Source: Paenibacillus rhizosphaerae
GTDB taxonomy: Bacteria; Bacillota; Bacilli; Paenibacillales; Paenibacillaceae
NCBI RefSeq assembly: GCF_014192015.1
Contig: NZ_JACHXJ010000006.1
Span: 310,001 to 374,000, forward strand
Direction of reading: 5' to 3'
DNA length: 64,000 bases
The position numbers were made by a program, and so were the translations under genes. Position 1 is the stretch's first letter; each line of letters starts with the position of its first letter. This document shows positions 15,757 through 25,101 of this stretch, piece by piece. Below the pieces are notes generated by a model. That model ran no database searches and was not told the origin of the DNA. It saw nothing but the letters and a program-made list of their open reading frames with translations.

Positions 15757-16458
15757 TCACGGTTCTATAGACATATTTACGGCTTCGCAAGCATGGATGT
15801 AGGTTGTGTCAAACAGAGGAACTTCAGCGTCCTCCGGCTTCACCAGCAATCCAATTTCTGTACAGCCTAATATAATCCCCTCGGCTCCAGATTCGATTAA
15901 GCCCTGAATCACCTTTTTATAATACTCTCTGGATTCCTGATGAATCTTGCCCAGGCATAACTCTTCGTAAATGATCTGGTTTACGGCCTCCCTGTCATCC
16001 CGATTGGGAACGATCACTTGAATCCCGTTCAGCTCCAGGCGTGATTTATAAAAGTCCTGTTCCATGGTGTACTTCGTGCCAAGCAGCCCAACCGTCTGAA
16101 TCCGGCTTTCCTTGATTTGGGCTGCCGTAGCATCCGCTATATGCAAAATGGGGATCTGGATCTTGGACTGAATATCATCGATCACTTTGTGCATCGTGTT
16201 AGTACAAATGACGATAAAGTCAGCGCCCCCTTGTTCCAAAGCGCGTGCGGTTTGGCCTAACACTTCTCCCGCCTTTTCCCAGGCGCCTTCTGCCTGGTAA
16301 CGTTCAATTTCTTCAAAATCAACACTATATAAAAGACACTGCGCCGAGTGCAGCCCGCCTAACCTTCTTCTTACTTCTTCATTGATCATTCGATAGTACT
16401 CAATAGAAGATTCCCAACTCATCCCGCCAATAAGGCCAATTACTTTCATTTTGCTCAT
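15757..16458 (-). CDS. Aspartate/glutamate racemase-family protein
   Basis: About 233 residues. It starts MSKMKVIGLIGGMSWESS; GGMSWESS is the family motif. The two active-site cysteines are present, in VICTNTMHK and LGCTEIGLL. Enzymes of this family interconvert L- and D-amino acids without cofactor; broad-specificity amino-acid racemases share these motifs. The ATG at 16458 has AAGGG eight bases upstream; MKVIG at 16449 is an alternative. It is a single gene, separated from the propeller gene by a terminator. Confidence 0.88.
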   Translation of the reverse strand: MSKMKVIGLIGGMSWESSIEYYRMINEEVRRRLGGLHSAQCLLYSVDFEEIERYQAEGAWEKAGEVLGQTARALEQGGADFIVICTNTMHKVIDDIQSKIQIPILHIADATAAQIKESRIQTVGLLGTKYTMEQDFYKSRLELNGIQVIVPNRDDREAVNQIIYEELCLGKIHQESREYYKKVIQGLIESGAEGIILGCTEIGLLVKPEDAEVPLFDTTYIHACEAVNMSIEP

Positions 16459-16528
16459 CTCCATTGCCCTTGGTTTGTCCTCAACAATCGGCTCCGATTA
16501 ACCTTCATTGCTGTAAAGAGAATGTAGA

Positions 16529-16556
16529 AAAACGGCGGTCATGCCGCCGTTTTTAG
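16529..16556. terminator. Bidirectional terminator
   Basis: AAAACGGCGG and CCGCCGTTTTT pair around a four-base loop. On the minus strand it ends the propeller transcript before the racemase gene. Confidence 0.85.
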
Positions 16557-16645
16557 TATACATTAGCCTGATTGAGGACCATAGGAAATTTTCTATTCGT
16601 TCTGTGTCCCTTACCCCTGCCTCTAGCCGCAAGGATTTGCCAGCC

Positions 16646-18367
16646 TTATTTCGCGGCGGCCTCCTTGGTTACCTCCACCGTGCGTGTCCCGGCGTTCCAT
16701 TTTACCTGCACGCCCAGCAAATCGCCGAAGTCTTTGATCGGTACGTAGAGCAAGCCGTTCAGCGTCGCCGGCGAGTAAGACAGTGAGGCTTGCTTCCCGT
16801 CTGTGAGAGCAAAAGGGGAGCCGTCGGCGATCGAGAAAACGCGCGTTCCGTAGGTTACAGTCGTCCGCTTCGTCTTGGCGTCGTAGGCGACCTTGGCTCC
16901 GAGCGCTTCGGTCAGCGACCGGAAAGGGATGAACATCCGGTTGTCAACCGACATGACGCCCGCTCCAACCCGCAGCGGAAGTGCCTTCCCATCCAGCGTG
17001 ACCTTGGCATCCGACTTCACGAAGGCGCCTGCCGCACTGCCCGCAGCAGCCCGCTTTGTCAATTCGGAAGGCAGCGGATACGCATACAGTTGGCCTTCCG
17101 CCTGGACGAGCAGCATGCCGCTTTCCACCTGGAACGCACCATAACTGCGCGCCTTCGTCTGTGCACGGAACAAAGCCTTACCCGTCGAGACGTTCAGCGC
17201 GTAGACGGTACCGTCACTCTGGCCGACGTACAAGCCGGATTGGATCATATCGATGCGGCTGGCCGAATTATCGTGGCCGTTATAATAGACCTGTGAGCGA
17301 TCCACGATTTTTCGCGCATGAATCCCGCGGTTGTCGTCATTCAGGAAAAACAGCTTGCCGTTATAAGGGCCAGCGATGAACTCACCCCGATCCGCGATCA
17401 ATTCCGGCTTCACGACGGCGGGATCGGCGTCGTAATTGAAACGGTAGACACCCTCGCCATTCACGGCCGCATAGACGTCATTGCCGTCCATCACCACTTT
17501 GGATGGGGGATAGACCGGATTGCCGTCAGCCTTTATGGCAACGAATTTCTTGCTCGCTGTGATCTTGCCGGTCTTCACATCCACCTCGTCGATGTTCGCC
17601 GAAGTCTCTACATAATCAGCATTCGGCCATTGGTCCTGGAAGTACAGCTTATCCCCTTCCGACTTGAGAAGCCCCGTATGGTCGCCCGGCAGCCGCCACA
17701 GCGTCTTGCCCGTAGCGGGATCGATCGCGTAAGTTGTATAGACGGTGATCGCTCCCGATTCCACGGCGCCCGAGAGCAGTGTCCCTCCCACGCGTTGAGG
17801 CAAGGACTTACCGTCCAGGTTCCTCCACTTTTCCTTGCCTGTGACAGGGTCGATCGAGATGAGCGAACCGCCAGCAAAGACGTACAACGCCCCGCCGTCC
17901 ACGGATATCGCCGGCGCCTGCCCCGATGGAGCCCGATAGATGCGTGCGCCTTTGCCGGTCGCCGCATCAACCCGGTAGACCGAGCCGTCTTTGGCGCCAA
18001 CGTAGAGTTTGGTTCCGTTCGCACTCGTGATGGTGGCGTCACCTAGTCCCGTCCCGAACGACCACAGCGTCTTCCCGGTGGCGGCCTCCTTCGCGATCAG
18101 TTTGCCGCCTGCGATGTAGTAGACCTTCCCCTGCCCCGCTATAACTACGGAAGGATTGGAGGCAGACGAGTCCTTCGGCGCGTCAAGCACCGCCGTCCAC
18201 TTTGGCTTGACAAGCGGTACCGGATTCGTCACATAAAATTCCGAGCCCGGGCTCGAATAGCTTGCGTTCGGTCCGGAGGTTTGAGCCCACGCGGACGGGC
18301 CTGTCCAGGCGCTCCCAAGCGTCCCGGCGAGCAGCAGCCCGGCAGCCATCATAGTCCATTTTCGCAT
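16646..18367 (-). CDS. Secreted PQQ-type beta-propeller with copper amine oxidase N-terminal domain
   Basis: A 573-residue exported protein. A signal peptide occupies residues 1-28 (Lys/Arg, hydrophobic core, cleavage near SAWAQ). Residues about 45-430 consist of repeated blades with the GK-LWxFxTG pattern, for example AATGKTLWSFGTG and IDPVTGKEKWRN, as in PQQ-like propellers of the BamB type, which bind other macromolecules rather than PQQ. The last 120 residues match the copper amine oxidase N-terminal stalk domain (MFIPFRSLTEALGAKVAYD and LYVPIKDFGDLLGVQVKWN), common in Paenibacillus surface proteins. GGGAGGATAT precedes the ATG. Probably a cell-wall associated adaptor; no enzyme site is seen. 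Confidence 0.85.
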   Translation of the reverse strand: MRKWTMMAAGLLLAGTLGSAWTGPSAWAQTSGPNASYSSPGSEFYVTNPVPLVKPKWTAVLDAPKDSSASNPSVVIAGQGKVYYIAGGKLIAKEAATGKTLWSFGTGLGDATITSANGTKLYVGAKDGSVYRVDAATGKGARIYRAPSGQAPAISVDGGALYVFAGGSLISIDPVTGKEKWRNLDGKSLPQRVGGTLLSGAVESGAITVYTTYAIDPATGKTLWRLPGDHTGLLKSEGDKLYFQDQWPNADYVETSANIDEVDVKTGKITASKKFVAIKADGNPVYPPSKVVMDGNDVYAAVNGEGVYRFNYDADPAVVKPELIADRGEFIAGPYNGKLFFLNDDNRGIHARKIVDRSQVYYNGHDNSASRIDMIQSGLYVGQSDGTVYALNVSTGKALFRAQTKARSYGAFQVESGMLLVQAEGQLYAYPLPSELTKRAAAGSAAGAFVKSDAKVTLDGKALPLRVGAGVMSVDNRMFIPFRSLTEALGAKVAYDAKTKRTTVTYGTRVFSIADGSPFALTDGKQASLSYSPATLNGLLYVPIKDFGDLLGVQVKWNAGTRTVEVTKEAAAK

Positions 18368-18454
18368 AAACGATATCCTCCCAGCTTTTAACGAAATTTA
18401 CCTACTGTCTTATGGACGCTGTCAGCCGCGGCAAAGTTACAAGGTTGAAGAATC

Positions 18455-18490
18455 GAAAAAAAGGCTGATTGGAGTTTCCAACCAGCCTTT
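18455..18490 (-). terminator. Terminator of the sugar ABC operon
   Basis: AAAGGCTGGTTGG and CCAATCAGCC pair with one mismatch around a short loop, then seven T on the minus strand. Confidence 0.85.
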
Positions 18491-18543
18491 GTATATGGGG
18501 CCAATACCCGCCTTCCTTTTGAGATCGCCATGGGGCGCATGAA

Positions 18544-19377
18544 TCATTTGAACCCCGTAAACGCAGATCCGGATTGCATATAGTACTTCTGCCCGAAAAA
18601 ATAGAGCAAAATCATCGGAATCGCCATGATCGTCGATGCAGCCATCAGCTTTTCCCATTGCGCCCCGTGATCCTGCTGGAATCCCTGCAGACCGAGCGTC
18701 AGCGTCCACTTGGCGGCATCGTTCAAGTAAATGAGCGGCCCCATAAAGTCCGTATAGGCACCTACGAAGGTAAACAAGGCCACCGTCGCTAATGCAGGCT
18801 TCAAGGTCGGCATAATGATTTGCGAGTAGATACGGAACTCGGATGCACCGTCCATTTTCGCGGCTTCGGACAGCTCCTTAGGGATGCCTAAGAGAAATTG
18901 CCTCAACAAGAAAATGTAGAACGGTGCGCCGAAAAAGGCCCCGATCGTCAGCGGCAGGATGGTGTTGATCCAGCCCAGCTTGGCGAAAATGATGTACTGC
19001 GGAATCAGCTGCACTTGCGACGGCAGGATCATCGTTGCCAGGACGATCGCGAAAATGATCTTGCTCCCCACCCACGGAATCCGGGAGATCGAATAGGCCA
19101 CCAGCGGAGAGGCGAACAATTGCCCAACGATGCAGACGACGCAGATGACCAGGGTGTTCAGCATATAGTGCCCGAATGGCACCGTTTGGAACGCAGCCTT
19201 GTAATTCGACCATTGAAACGACTCCGGCAGGATGCGCGGCGGCAGTTCAAAAATTTCGTTCGACGACTTGAGCGAAGTGAACACAAGCCAAACGAACGGA
19301 AACAGAAAAAAGAATGCGAACAGAATCAGCATCGTATGCGGAAAAATTTTCGTACGAAGCAGCTTGCCAGCGCTCAT
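18544..19377 (-). CDS. Carbohydrate ABC transporter permease (MalG/AraQ type)
   Basis: A 277-residue inner-membrane protein with six predicted helices. The cytoplasmic EAA loop reads ELSEAAKMDGASEFRIYSQ, which docks on the ATPase. It is the last gene of a three-gene operon with a partner permease (three bases upstream) and a lipoprotein binding protein. No ATPase is encoded nearby, so a shared MsmX-type ATPase is expected, as for other CUT1 importers of Firmicutes. Confidence 0.93.
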   Translation of the reverse strand: MSAGKLLRTKIFPHTMLILFAFFFLFPFVWLVFTSLKSSNEIFELPPRILPESFQWSNYKAAFQTVPFGHYMLNTLVICVVCIVGQLFASPLVAYSISRIPWVGSKIIFAIVLATMILPSQVQLIPQYIIFAKLGWINTILPLTIGAFFGAPFYIFLLRQFLLGIPKELSEAAKMDGASEFRIYSQIIMPTLKPALATVALFTFVGAYTDFMGPLIYLNDAAKWTLTLGLQGFQQDHGAQWEKLMAASTIMAIPMILLYFFGQKYYMQSGSAFTGFK

Positions 19378-19380
19378 CCG

Positions 19381-20337
19381 CTATTCACCTCCGTAGTAGA
19401 CCCAGCGTTTGGACGTTTTCAGGACCAGCAGCGTAATCAGCATGACGATCACGAACAGGATCCAGGCCAGCGCCGAGGCGTATCCCATTTTCAGATTGAT
19501 GAAGGCTTCCTGGTACAAATTGACGGCATAGAACAATAACGACTGGCCGGGACCCCCAAGAGCGCCCCCGCTGGACTTTCCACCCGCCAGGATGTAGGAT
19601 TCCGTGAAAATTTGAAATGCCCCGATGAGTCCCATAATCAGCTGGAACAAAATGATCGGCGACAGCGCCGGTACCGTAATTCTCCAGAACCGGTGCCACC
19701 AGTTGGCGCCATCCACCTGGGCCGCTTCGTAGTAGGTTTGCGGAACCCCTTGAAGCGCCGCGAGAAAAATGAGCGCCCCCGCACCGGAACCCCAGAGCCC
19801 CATCAGGATCAGGGAAGGCTTGGTGAACCGGGGGTCGAGCAGCCAGGCCGGATCGGGAAGATGTACCCACCGCAAAAAAATGTTGACCAGGCCGAAGTCC
19901 GGATTCAGCATCCAGGTCCAGAGCAGGGCGCTCGCCACGCCGGGAATAACGGCCGGAAGATAAAAGATCGTGCGGTAGTAACGGATGCCCTTCACCTTAA
20001 AGTTCAGCAGCAGCGCAATAAGCAGCGAGCTAAACAGCGTGACAGGAACGGATATGAACGCCATGAACAGCGTGTTGCTGATCGATTTATAGAAGCTGCG
20101 GTCTTTCATGATCGCCGCGTAATTGTCCATACCCACCCATTTCGGCGGATTGAACAGATCGTATTCCGTTAGGCTGAAATAGAGGGAGCTGAAGAAAGGA
20201 TACACGGTAAAAATCAGAAACCCGATGATCCAGGGGGAAGCGAAGATCAGCCCCAGCCAAAAATAATGCCACTCCTTCCTCGTCCAGCCCCTTCTCCGCC
20301 TAGGCGCCGCTGAGGATATCGTTTCAAGCATCTGCAC
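19381..20337 (-). CDS. Carbohydrate ABC transporter permease (MalF/UgpA type)
   Basis: A 318-residue inner-membrane protein. After a basic N-terminus (RRRRGWTRKEW) six helices follow. The EAA loop is QTYYEAAQVDGANWWHRFW. It pairs with the downstream permease to form the translocation channel. In the same operon as the binding protein at 20407. Confidence 0.93.
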   Translation of the reverse strand: MQMLETISSAAPRRRRGWTRKEWHYFWLGLIFASPWIIGFLIFTVYPFFSSLYFSLTEYDLFNPPKWVGMDNYAAIMKDRSFYKSISNTLFMAFISVPVTLFSSLLIALLLNFKVKGIRYYRTIFYLPAVIPGVASALLWTWMLNPDFGLVNIFLRWVHLPDPAWLLDPRFTKPSLILMGLWGSGAGALIFLAALQGVPQTYYEAAQVDGANWWHRFWRITVPALSPIILFQLIMGLIGAFQIFTESYILAGGKSSGGALGGPGQSLLFYAVNLYQEAFINLKMGYASALAWILFVIVMLITLLVLKTSKRWVYYGGE

Positions 20338-20406
20338 GTCCTCCTCGTGATTGTTGGAATGCGGGCCCGGCCCAGGAGCGGACCGAGCCCGGATGTAAAG
20401 ACCGGA

Positions 20407-21717
20407 TTATTTGACTAAAGGCTGAATTTTGTCCTTCACCCGTTTCAATCCTTCGTCCAAGCTGACTTCTCCACGCAGAATCGCGTTATACTGGTTCGAA
20501 AATTCAGTCATGTACTCCGTCGAAAAGGACGTGGCCGGGAAGGAATGCAGGTTCGGGCTTGAGGAATACTGTAAAAACTCCTGGAAGCCCGGCACCTCCT
20601 TATAGATTTCATGCGTCTGCAGCGAGGTTCGGGTCGGCAAATTGCCGATGGCCGCGGTGAACTCCGCCATCTGCTCCGGCTCGGTCATCCATTTCAGGAA
20701 CTGCCACGATTCCTCCGGATGCTTCACGCCTTTCGGGATGTAAAACACGCTGGTTGAGACGTTGCCCGGGTCCTTCAGATCCGGGTTGCTCTCATCGTAC
20801 GGAATGGGCGCAATGCCGTATTTCAAGTTCGGGGCGTACTGCTTGATGAACGTCGGCAGCCATTCACCGTCGATCGTCATCGCGTATTTGCCCGTAAAGA
20901 ATGGATTCTGCGGCGACATGTACTGCCCCAGGCCGGACGCGAAGCGGTCGAGCTCCTTCGATCCGAATTGGTCCCAGATTCCTTTTCCGAATTCCACGGC
21001 CTTCTTGACCCCCGCATCGTCCGGCGTGACCTGCTTCTTATCCGCATCGTAATAGGATCCGCCATAGGCGTAGCTGAACGTATAGGCATCGACACCGGGC
21101 CACAGGCCCAACTGCTGCAGCTTGCTTCCATCCTTGACGCTCAGCTTGGCGATGTACTCCTTGAGCTGGCCCATGGTCTCCGGTGGACCGCTAAAGCCTG
21201 CCTTCTCCAGCAGCTCCTTGTTATAGAAAAGCATGGAGACGTGCATCGCGATCGGTAAAGCGTACGTTTTTCCATTCGACTGGGAAGAGCTCAGTGCAGC
21301 GGGCACAAAGTCGCCAAGGTCGACGTTATCCTTCTTGATGAAATCATTCAGCGGCATCATGGCTCCGCGCTCGCCCCACGGCACGACATCCTGACCGAAG
21401 TTGGACGCGACGTCGGGTGGATTACCTCCGGTAATCGCCGTCAGCTGTTTTTGGTAATCGCTCTGGGACAACCCCTTCACCTGAATGTCCGGGTTGGCGT
21501 CATTCCATTTCTTGATCAATTTCTCGAGGGCTTCCGCCTCCATGCCGGTCCAGCCATACCAGAAGCTCAGCTGCACTTTTTCTTTCGGGGCATCGCCGCC
21601 CTTCGCTTCGCCGCCTTCCTGGCCTCCGCTTGCCGCATCTTTGCCGCCGCAGCCCGATAGGATCGCGACCAGCAGGAAAACCATCATGAGCCCCCATGTA
21701 CTCCCTTTTCGCATCAT
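20407..21717 (-). CDS. Sugar-binding lipoprotein of the ABC importer
   Basis: A 436-residue solute-binding protein. The signal peptide ends in the lipobox LSGC, so it is anchored outside the membrane. The mature part begins with a Gly/Lys linker and continues with LSFWYGWTGMEAEALEKLI, typical of cluster-1 (CUT1) sugar-binding proteins. ATG 21717 follows AAGGAGGGAAGAGAC; the in-frame codon 20 residues earlier is rejected. The promoter region shares a 61-bp block with that of the Gfo/Idh operon. Ligand unknown; the neighbouring Gfo/Idh enzymes suggest an inositol-, uronate- or oligosaccharide-like compound. Confidence 0.92.
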   Translation of the reverse strand: MMRKGSTWGLMMVFLLVAILSGCGGKDAASGGQEGGEAKGGDAPKEKVQLSFWYGWTGMEAEALEKLIKKWNDANPDIQVKGLSQSDYQKQLTAITGGNPPDVASNFGQDVVPWGERGAMMPLNDFIKKDNVDLGDFVPAALSSSQSNGKTYALPIAMHVSMLFYNKELLEKAGFSGPPETMGQLKEYIAKLSVKDGSKLQQLGLWPGVDAYTFSYAYGGSYYDADKKQVTPDDAGVKKAVEFGKGIWDQFGSKELDRFASGLGQYMSPQNPFFTGKYAMTIDGEWLPTFIKQYAPNLKYGIAPIPYDESNPDLKDPGNVSTSVFYIPKGVKHPEESWQFLKWMTEPEQMAEFTAAIGNLPTRTSLQTHEIYKEVPGFQEFLQYSSSPNLHSFPATSFSTEYMTEFSNQYNAILRGEVSLDEGLKRVKDKIQPLVK

Positions 21718-21785
21718 GTCTCTTCCCTCCTTAATCTTGGGGCGGCAGCGCCGCCAAAGCGCGCTTGCCGCCGTCAACTACCCAA

Positions 21786-21846
21786 ATGTTATCATGTAAG
21801 CGTTTTAGTTAATTTCACTATTGTCTCTAGTAATTGGATTATCGTT
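21786..21846 (-). promoter_or_regulatory. Promoter module shared with the Gfo/Idh operon, with cre-like site
   Basis: About 48 of 61 positions match 26331-26391 without gaps. It includes TGTAAGCGTTTTAG (21795-21808), close to the CcpA cre consensus. The block lies just upstream of the ABC operon and next to the AraC regulator gene, the likely activator. Confidence 0.7.
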
Positions 21847-21851
21847 AAAAC

Positions 21852-22778
21852 TTAAAATGGCTTGCCCATCACCTGTTTTCGGAACTGGTTCGGGGAAATG
21901 CCCGTGTATTTTTTGAAAATCCGGCAAAAATACGCGAGCTCGTTGAACCCCGTGGCATAGCATACGTCCGTGATGGACATGGACGGCCGCTGCAGCAGGA
22001 CAAGCGCGTTGGATATCCGTAAATCGACGAGATAGCGGTTGAAGGTCTTGCCCGTCCACTCCTTGAACAGCCGGCAAATCGTCGGCTTCGACATGTTGGA
22101 TATGGCGCATATATGCTCCAGCTTGATATCTTCATGCGCATTCCGGTCGATGTATTCAACGACCTTGTTCATCGTGTCGCGGTACCTTTCGATTTTTTGG
22201 AACCCGGCCTTCACCAGTTCCCCATTCACCTGGCGGATGATGATCGACAGCAGCTGTAAGAGGCTGGCCTTCAGCACGATTTCAAAAAAGGGCGTCCGCT
22301 CCTCGTATTCCCCGAGCATGTCCTGGAGCAAACCGCGGATTCTGCCGTCCGTGACACCGTCGAAGGCGATCTGCGAATGCGGCGTGCAGTCCGACTGCGA
22401 GAAATGCCTCAAATACTCGGCGTCGAAAAACCTCCGCTCTCCCGAAGGATCCGCGAAGCGCTCGTTGATGAAGGACGGCATAAATTCGCAGCCGAGGATC
22501 TCCCCCTCGGTCTCGAAGGCCTGTACGCGATGCAGCGTAAAGGGAGGAACGAGGAACAAATCGCCTTGCCGGATCCGGTACTGCCGATTGCCGATCGTGT
22601 GCACGAACTCGCCTTTGGATACGTACCAGATCTGATAATAGTCATGGAAATGGGTGGACAGGCTGACGAGGGTGTTCATCCGGTACATCTTGCAGTGCAA
22701 ATCCGCCAGCATCTCGAGCTTGGAATTGAAATAGATGACTCCGGCGCGGGTCAATCGATCGATATCGAGCTTTTTCAT
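21852..22778 (-). CDS. AraC-family transcriptional regulator with cupin-like sensor
   Basis: A 308-residue regulator. Residues about 40-95 form a sugar-sensing cupin fold (HFHDYYQIWYVSKGEF, then RQGDLFLVPPFTLHRV). The C-terminal 100 residues carry the double helix-turn-helix: ICAISNMSKPTICRLFKEWTG and DVCYATGFNELAYFCRIFKKY. GAGAGGAG lies upstream of ATG 22778. It sits directly upstream of the ABC operon on the same strand and is the likely regulator of both that operon and the Gfo/Idh genes, because their promoters share a sequence block. Confidence 0.9.
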   Translation of the reverse strand: MKKLDIDRLTRAGVIYFNSKLEMLADLHCKMYRMNTLVSLSTHFHDYYQIWYVSKGEFVHTIGNRQYRIRQGDLFLVPPFTLHRVQAFETEGEILGCEFMPSFINERFADPSGERRFFDAEYLRHFSQSDCTPHSQIAFDGVTDGRIRGLLQDMLGEYEERTPFFEIVLKASLLQLLSIIIRQVNGELVKAGFQKIERYRDTMNKVVEYIDRNAHEDIKLEHICAISNMSKPTICRLFKEWTGKTFNRYLVDLRISNALVLLQRPSMSITDVCYATGFNELAYFCRIFKKYTGISPNQFRKQVMGKPF

Positions 22779-22874
22779 TCGGCATGACTCCTCTCAATTG
22801 ATACGGAAGTACAATCTTTCCCCCCGCGAATCGCCTAGAATGGGATTCAAAAATCAAGGGAGGCTTGCACTTGC

Positions 22875-24071
22875 ATGAAGACTAAAATCGCTTATCTGGA
22901 TGGTTTAAGAGGACTGGCAGCCTGCGTAGTCGTGGTTTCCCACTTTTGTCAAATCTTCGCACCGTCCGTCTTCGAAGGAAAACCGGAAATCGCCCACTTT
23001 CCCTTTGAAGGCTTGGCCGCGCGAACGCCGCTGAACCTGATGTTCAACGGCAACTTCTCAGTTTGCGTCTTTTTCGTGCTGAGCGGATACGTGCTGAGCT
23101 GGCGCTATTTTCTCACGAAGGACAAGATGCATATTTACGCGTCCGCGCTGCGCAGGTTTTTCCGGCTCGCCATTCCGGCTTCGCTGTCCGTTTGCCTCGC
23201 TTTCGCGGTTATGCGGCTGGGCTGGGGATATTTTGACGACATCCGCCAAGCAACCCAATCATCGATGCCCGATCCGTTCACGGCCAGCCCCCGTATTCTC
23301 GTCATGATCCAGGAGGCGTTGTACCACACCTTCTTCACTTATGGATCCGCTTACAATCCTGTGCTATGGACCATGACCTACGAGCTGCTGGGCTCCTTTC
23401 TCATTTTCGGATTTCTGCTGACCCTCGGCCGCTTCAGGCTGCGGATCATCGGTTACGCCGCTCTTGCGGTGCTCCTCGCCGACTCCTATTACCTCGGATT
23501 CGTGCTCGGCATGGTGCTCAGCGACCTGACGTACAGCGGCCGCAACCTGCTGACCGCCGTTCTTCCGCCTTGGAGCGCTCCTTTGTTCCTGGGCGCCGGG
23601 CTGTTTCTAGGCTCTTTCCCTTACGTTGGGATCGATAACACCATCTACTCCATCTTGGTATGGAAAGGCTCGTCCGCCTTTTCGTTCTTCGTGTTCTACC
23701 ATACGCTGGGCGCTGGCCTGACTTTGACGGCCTTGCTCATCTCGCCCCGCCTCAAATCGCTATTCGGCCGGCAGCCCTTCCTCTACCTCGGCACCCTATC
23801 CTTTTCCCTATACCTGGTTCACTTCACCGTCATTTGCTCGCTTGGGTCCTATCTGTTCTATCAGTTCCACCTCCTGTTCTCTTATGGCCTTAGCACAGTC
23901 CTCACCGTTATCCTAACAACTCCCTTTATCTTTGCATTAGCCCATCTTTACTGCCGGTTCGTCGACGCTCCCACGCTGGCAATGCTCAGTCCATGGAGCA
24001 GGCGGGTCATGGATCGGCTGGTTCGGAAAAAGTCCGGCCGCATGACGGTTGAAAAATCGAAGAGTGTATAG
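22875..24071 (+). CDS. Acyltransferase-3 (OafA-like) membrane protein
   Basis: A 398-residue integral membrane protein with about ten helices. It begins MKTKIAYLDGLRGLAACVVV, where YLDGLRGLAA is the family motif, followed by the conserved His in VVSHF and by VCVFFVLSGYVLS. Members O-acylate sugars of cell-wall polymers, exopolysaccharide or antibiotics. It is divergent from the AraC gene and has AAGGGAGG upstream. It may modify a surface glycan; no partner gene adjoins. Confidence 0.9.
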   Translation: MKTKIAYLDGLRGLAACVVVVSHFCQIFAPSVFEGKPEIAHFPFEGLAARTPLNLMFNGNFSVCVFFVLSGYVLSWRYFLTKDKMHIYASALRRFFRLAIPASLSVCLAFAVMRLGWGYFDDIRQATQSSMPDPFTASPRILVMIQEALYHTFFTYGSAYNPVLWTMTYELLGSFLIFGFLLTLGRFRLRIIGYAALAVLLADSYYLGFVLGMVLSDLTYSGRNLLTAVLPPWSAPLFLGAGLFLGSFPYVGIDNTIYSILVWKGSSAFSFFVFYHTLGAGLTLTALLISPRLKSLFGRQPFLYLGTLSFSLYLVHFTVICSLGSYLFYQFHLLFSYGLSTVLTVILTTPFIFALAHLYCRFVDAPTLAMLSPWSRRVMDRLVRKKSGRMTVEKSKSV

Positions 24072-24101
24072 CACATGACTGCTGGCCAACCCGGTCTAAT
24101 G

Positions 24102-24167
24102 CAAAAAAATCTCCATAGACTCGTTTCCAGCGCCGTCGTGCGTTGGCAACGAGTCTCCATGGAGATT
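24102..24167 (-). terminator. Long imperfect hairpin with seven U
   Basis: ATCTCCAT-GACTCGTT pairs with AACGAGTC-ATGGAGAT over about 25 bases; on the minus strand it is followed by TTTTTTT. Second terminator for the Gfo/Idh operon. Confidence 0.75.
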
Positions 24168-24201
24168 GCATACTGCGCTTATATGGATTCAGGCGCAACG
24201 C

Positions 24202-24239
24202 AAAGCAGCCATTCCCGTTCTCCGGATAATGGCTGCTTT
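24202..24239. terminator. Hairpin terminator after the Gfo/Idh operon
   Basis: AAAGCAGCCATT and AATGGCTGCTTT form perfect 12-base arms; the U-tracts are short in both directions. Confidence 0.6.
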
Positions 24240-24255
24240 GTTCTGTTCCTGCCGC

Positions 24256-25101
24256 TTACAGGCCCTCGGGCAAATCGATCCAGCGATACGGCTGCTTGAA
24301 GGCGATCCGGCCGTTTTCAATGATCGACATGATAGCGACCGTCTCGGCAGGCGGCACACTCACCTGTCCGGTCTCGAAAAACGCCACCAGCTCCTGAATG
24401 AAGCGCTGAAAATAATCCGAGACCGGCTGCACGACGCGGCAGGTACCCGAATCGTAGTTGACGGCCATCATGAACGGACAGCCCGGACCCGGCTGTTGGA
24501 TCGTAGCCTGCCGGCCGCCAGCGAACTCGATCAGAAGGGCCGGCGCAGCCTCCGTGCCGACGAACATGACGCGCTTCGCGTCCGTGCCCATGAGCGCGAC
24601 GACCGGTTCGATCTGGTGGATCGAATAGTTCTCGAACGAACCCGGGCCAAGGCTCGAAATCACCCGAATCCCTGTGCGCTCGATCTCCCCGTATTCGTCG
24701 GCATAACGCAGCGCGGACGATGAAAACAGCGGTGTGTGATGCTGTGCAGCCCGCTCGAACAGACGCTTGGCGGCTGCCCGGTCAGGGGCAAACGTCTTGT
24801 CCACGTACGTTGCTTTCCCCGAGGCGAGCGGCAGCTCCGCCAGCGGCTCATGCTGCTCCGGGTTGTCAGGCGACAGCACGATCAGATAGTCGCTTTGGGC
24901 GATCACCTCTTCGATCGTGTCGCACCACGTTACGTCATGCTTTGCGCACCATTCCCGATTGGTCATCCCATGCTCCGCGTCCTTGACCGCATACGCCAAG
25001 GCGACCTCCATCGCCCCGCCCGAGGCGTCCCTGATCCATCCGGGGTATTGGTTGGCATGCCATTCGTCCAGGTAGTAGTCGATAAAGCCGATTTTCTTCA
25101 T
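24256..25101 (-). CDS. Gfo/Idh/MocA-like protein, short divergent form
   Basis: A 281-residue protein. The usual GxGxxG start is replaced by GFIDYYLDEWHANQYPGW, and the EKP motif by YVDKTFAPD, in which Lys is kept. It is also shorter than the 330-380 residues of normal members. The start codon overlaps the stop of the upstream Gfo/Idh gene (ATGA), so the two proteins are made together and may form a heteromeric complex or catalyse consecutive steps. NAD binding needs testing because the dinucleotide motif is altered. Confidence 0.75.
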   Translation of the reverse strand: MKKIGFIDYYLDEWHANQYPGWIRDASGGAMEVALAYAVKDAEHGMTNREWCAKHDVTWCDTIEEVIAQSDYLIVLSPDNPEQHEPLAELPLASGKATYVDKTFAPDRAAAKRLFERAAQHHTPLFSSSALRYADEYGEIERTGIRVISSLGPGSFENYSIHQIEPVVALMGTDAKRVMFVGTEAAPALLIEFAGGRQATIQQPGPGCPFMMAVNYDSGTCRVVQPVSDYFQRFIQELVAFFETGQVSVPPAETVAIMSIIENGRIAFKQPYRWIDLPEGL

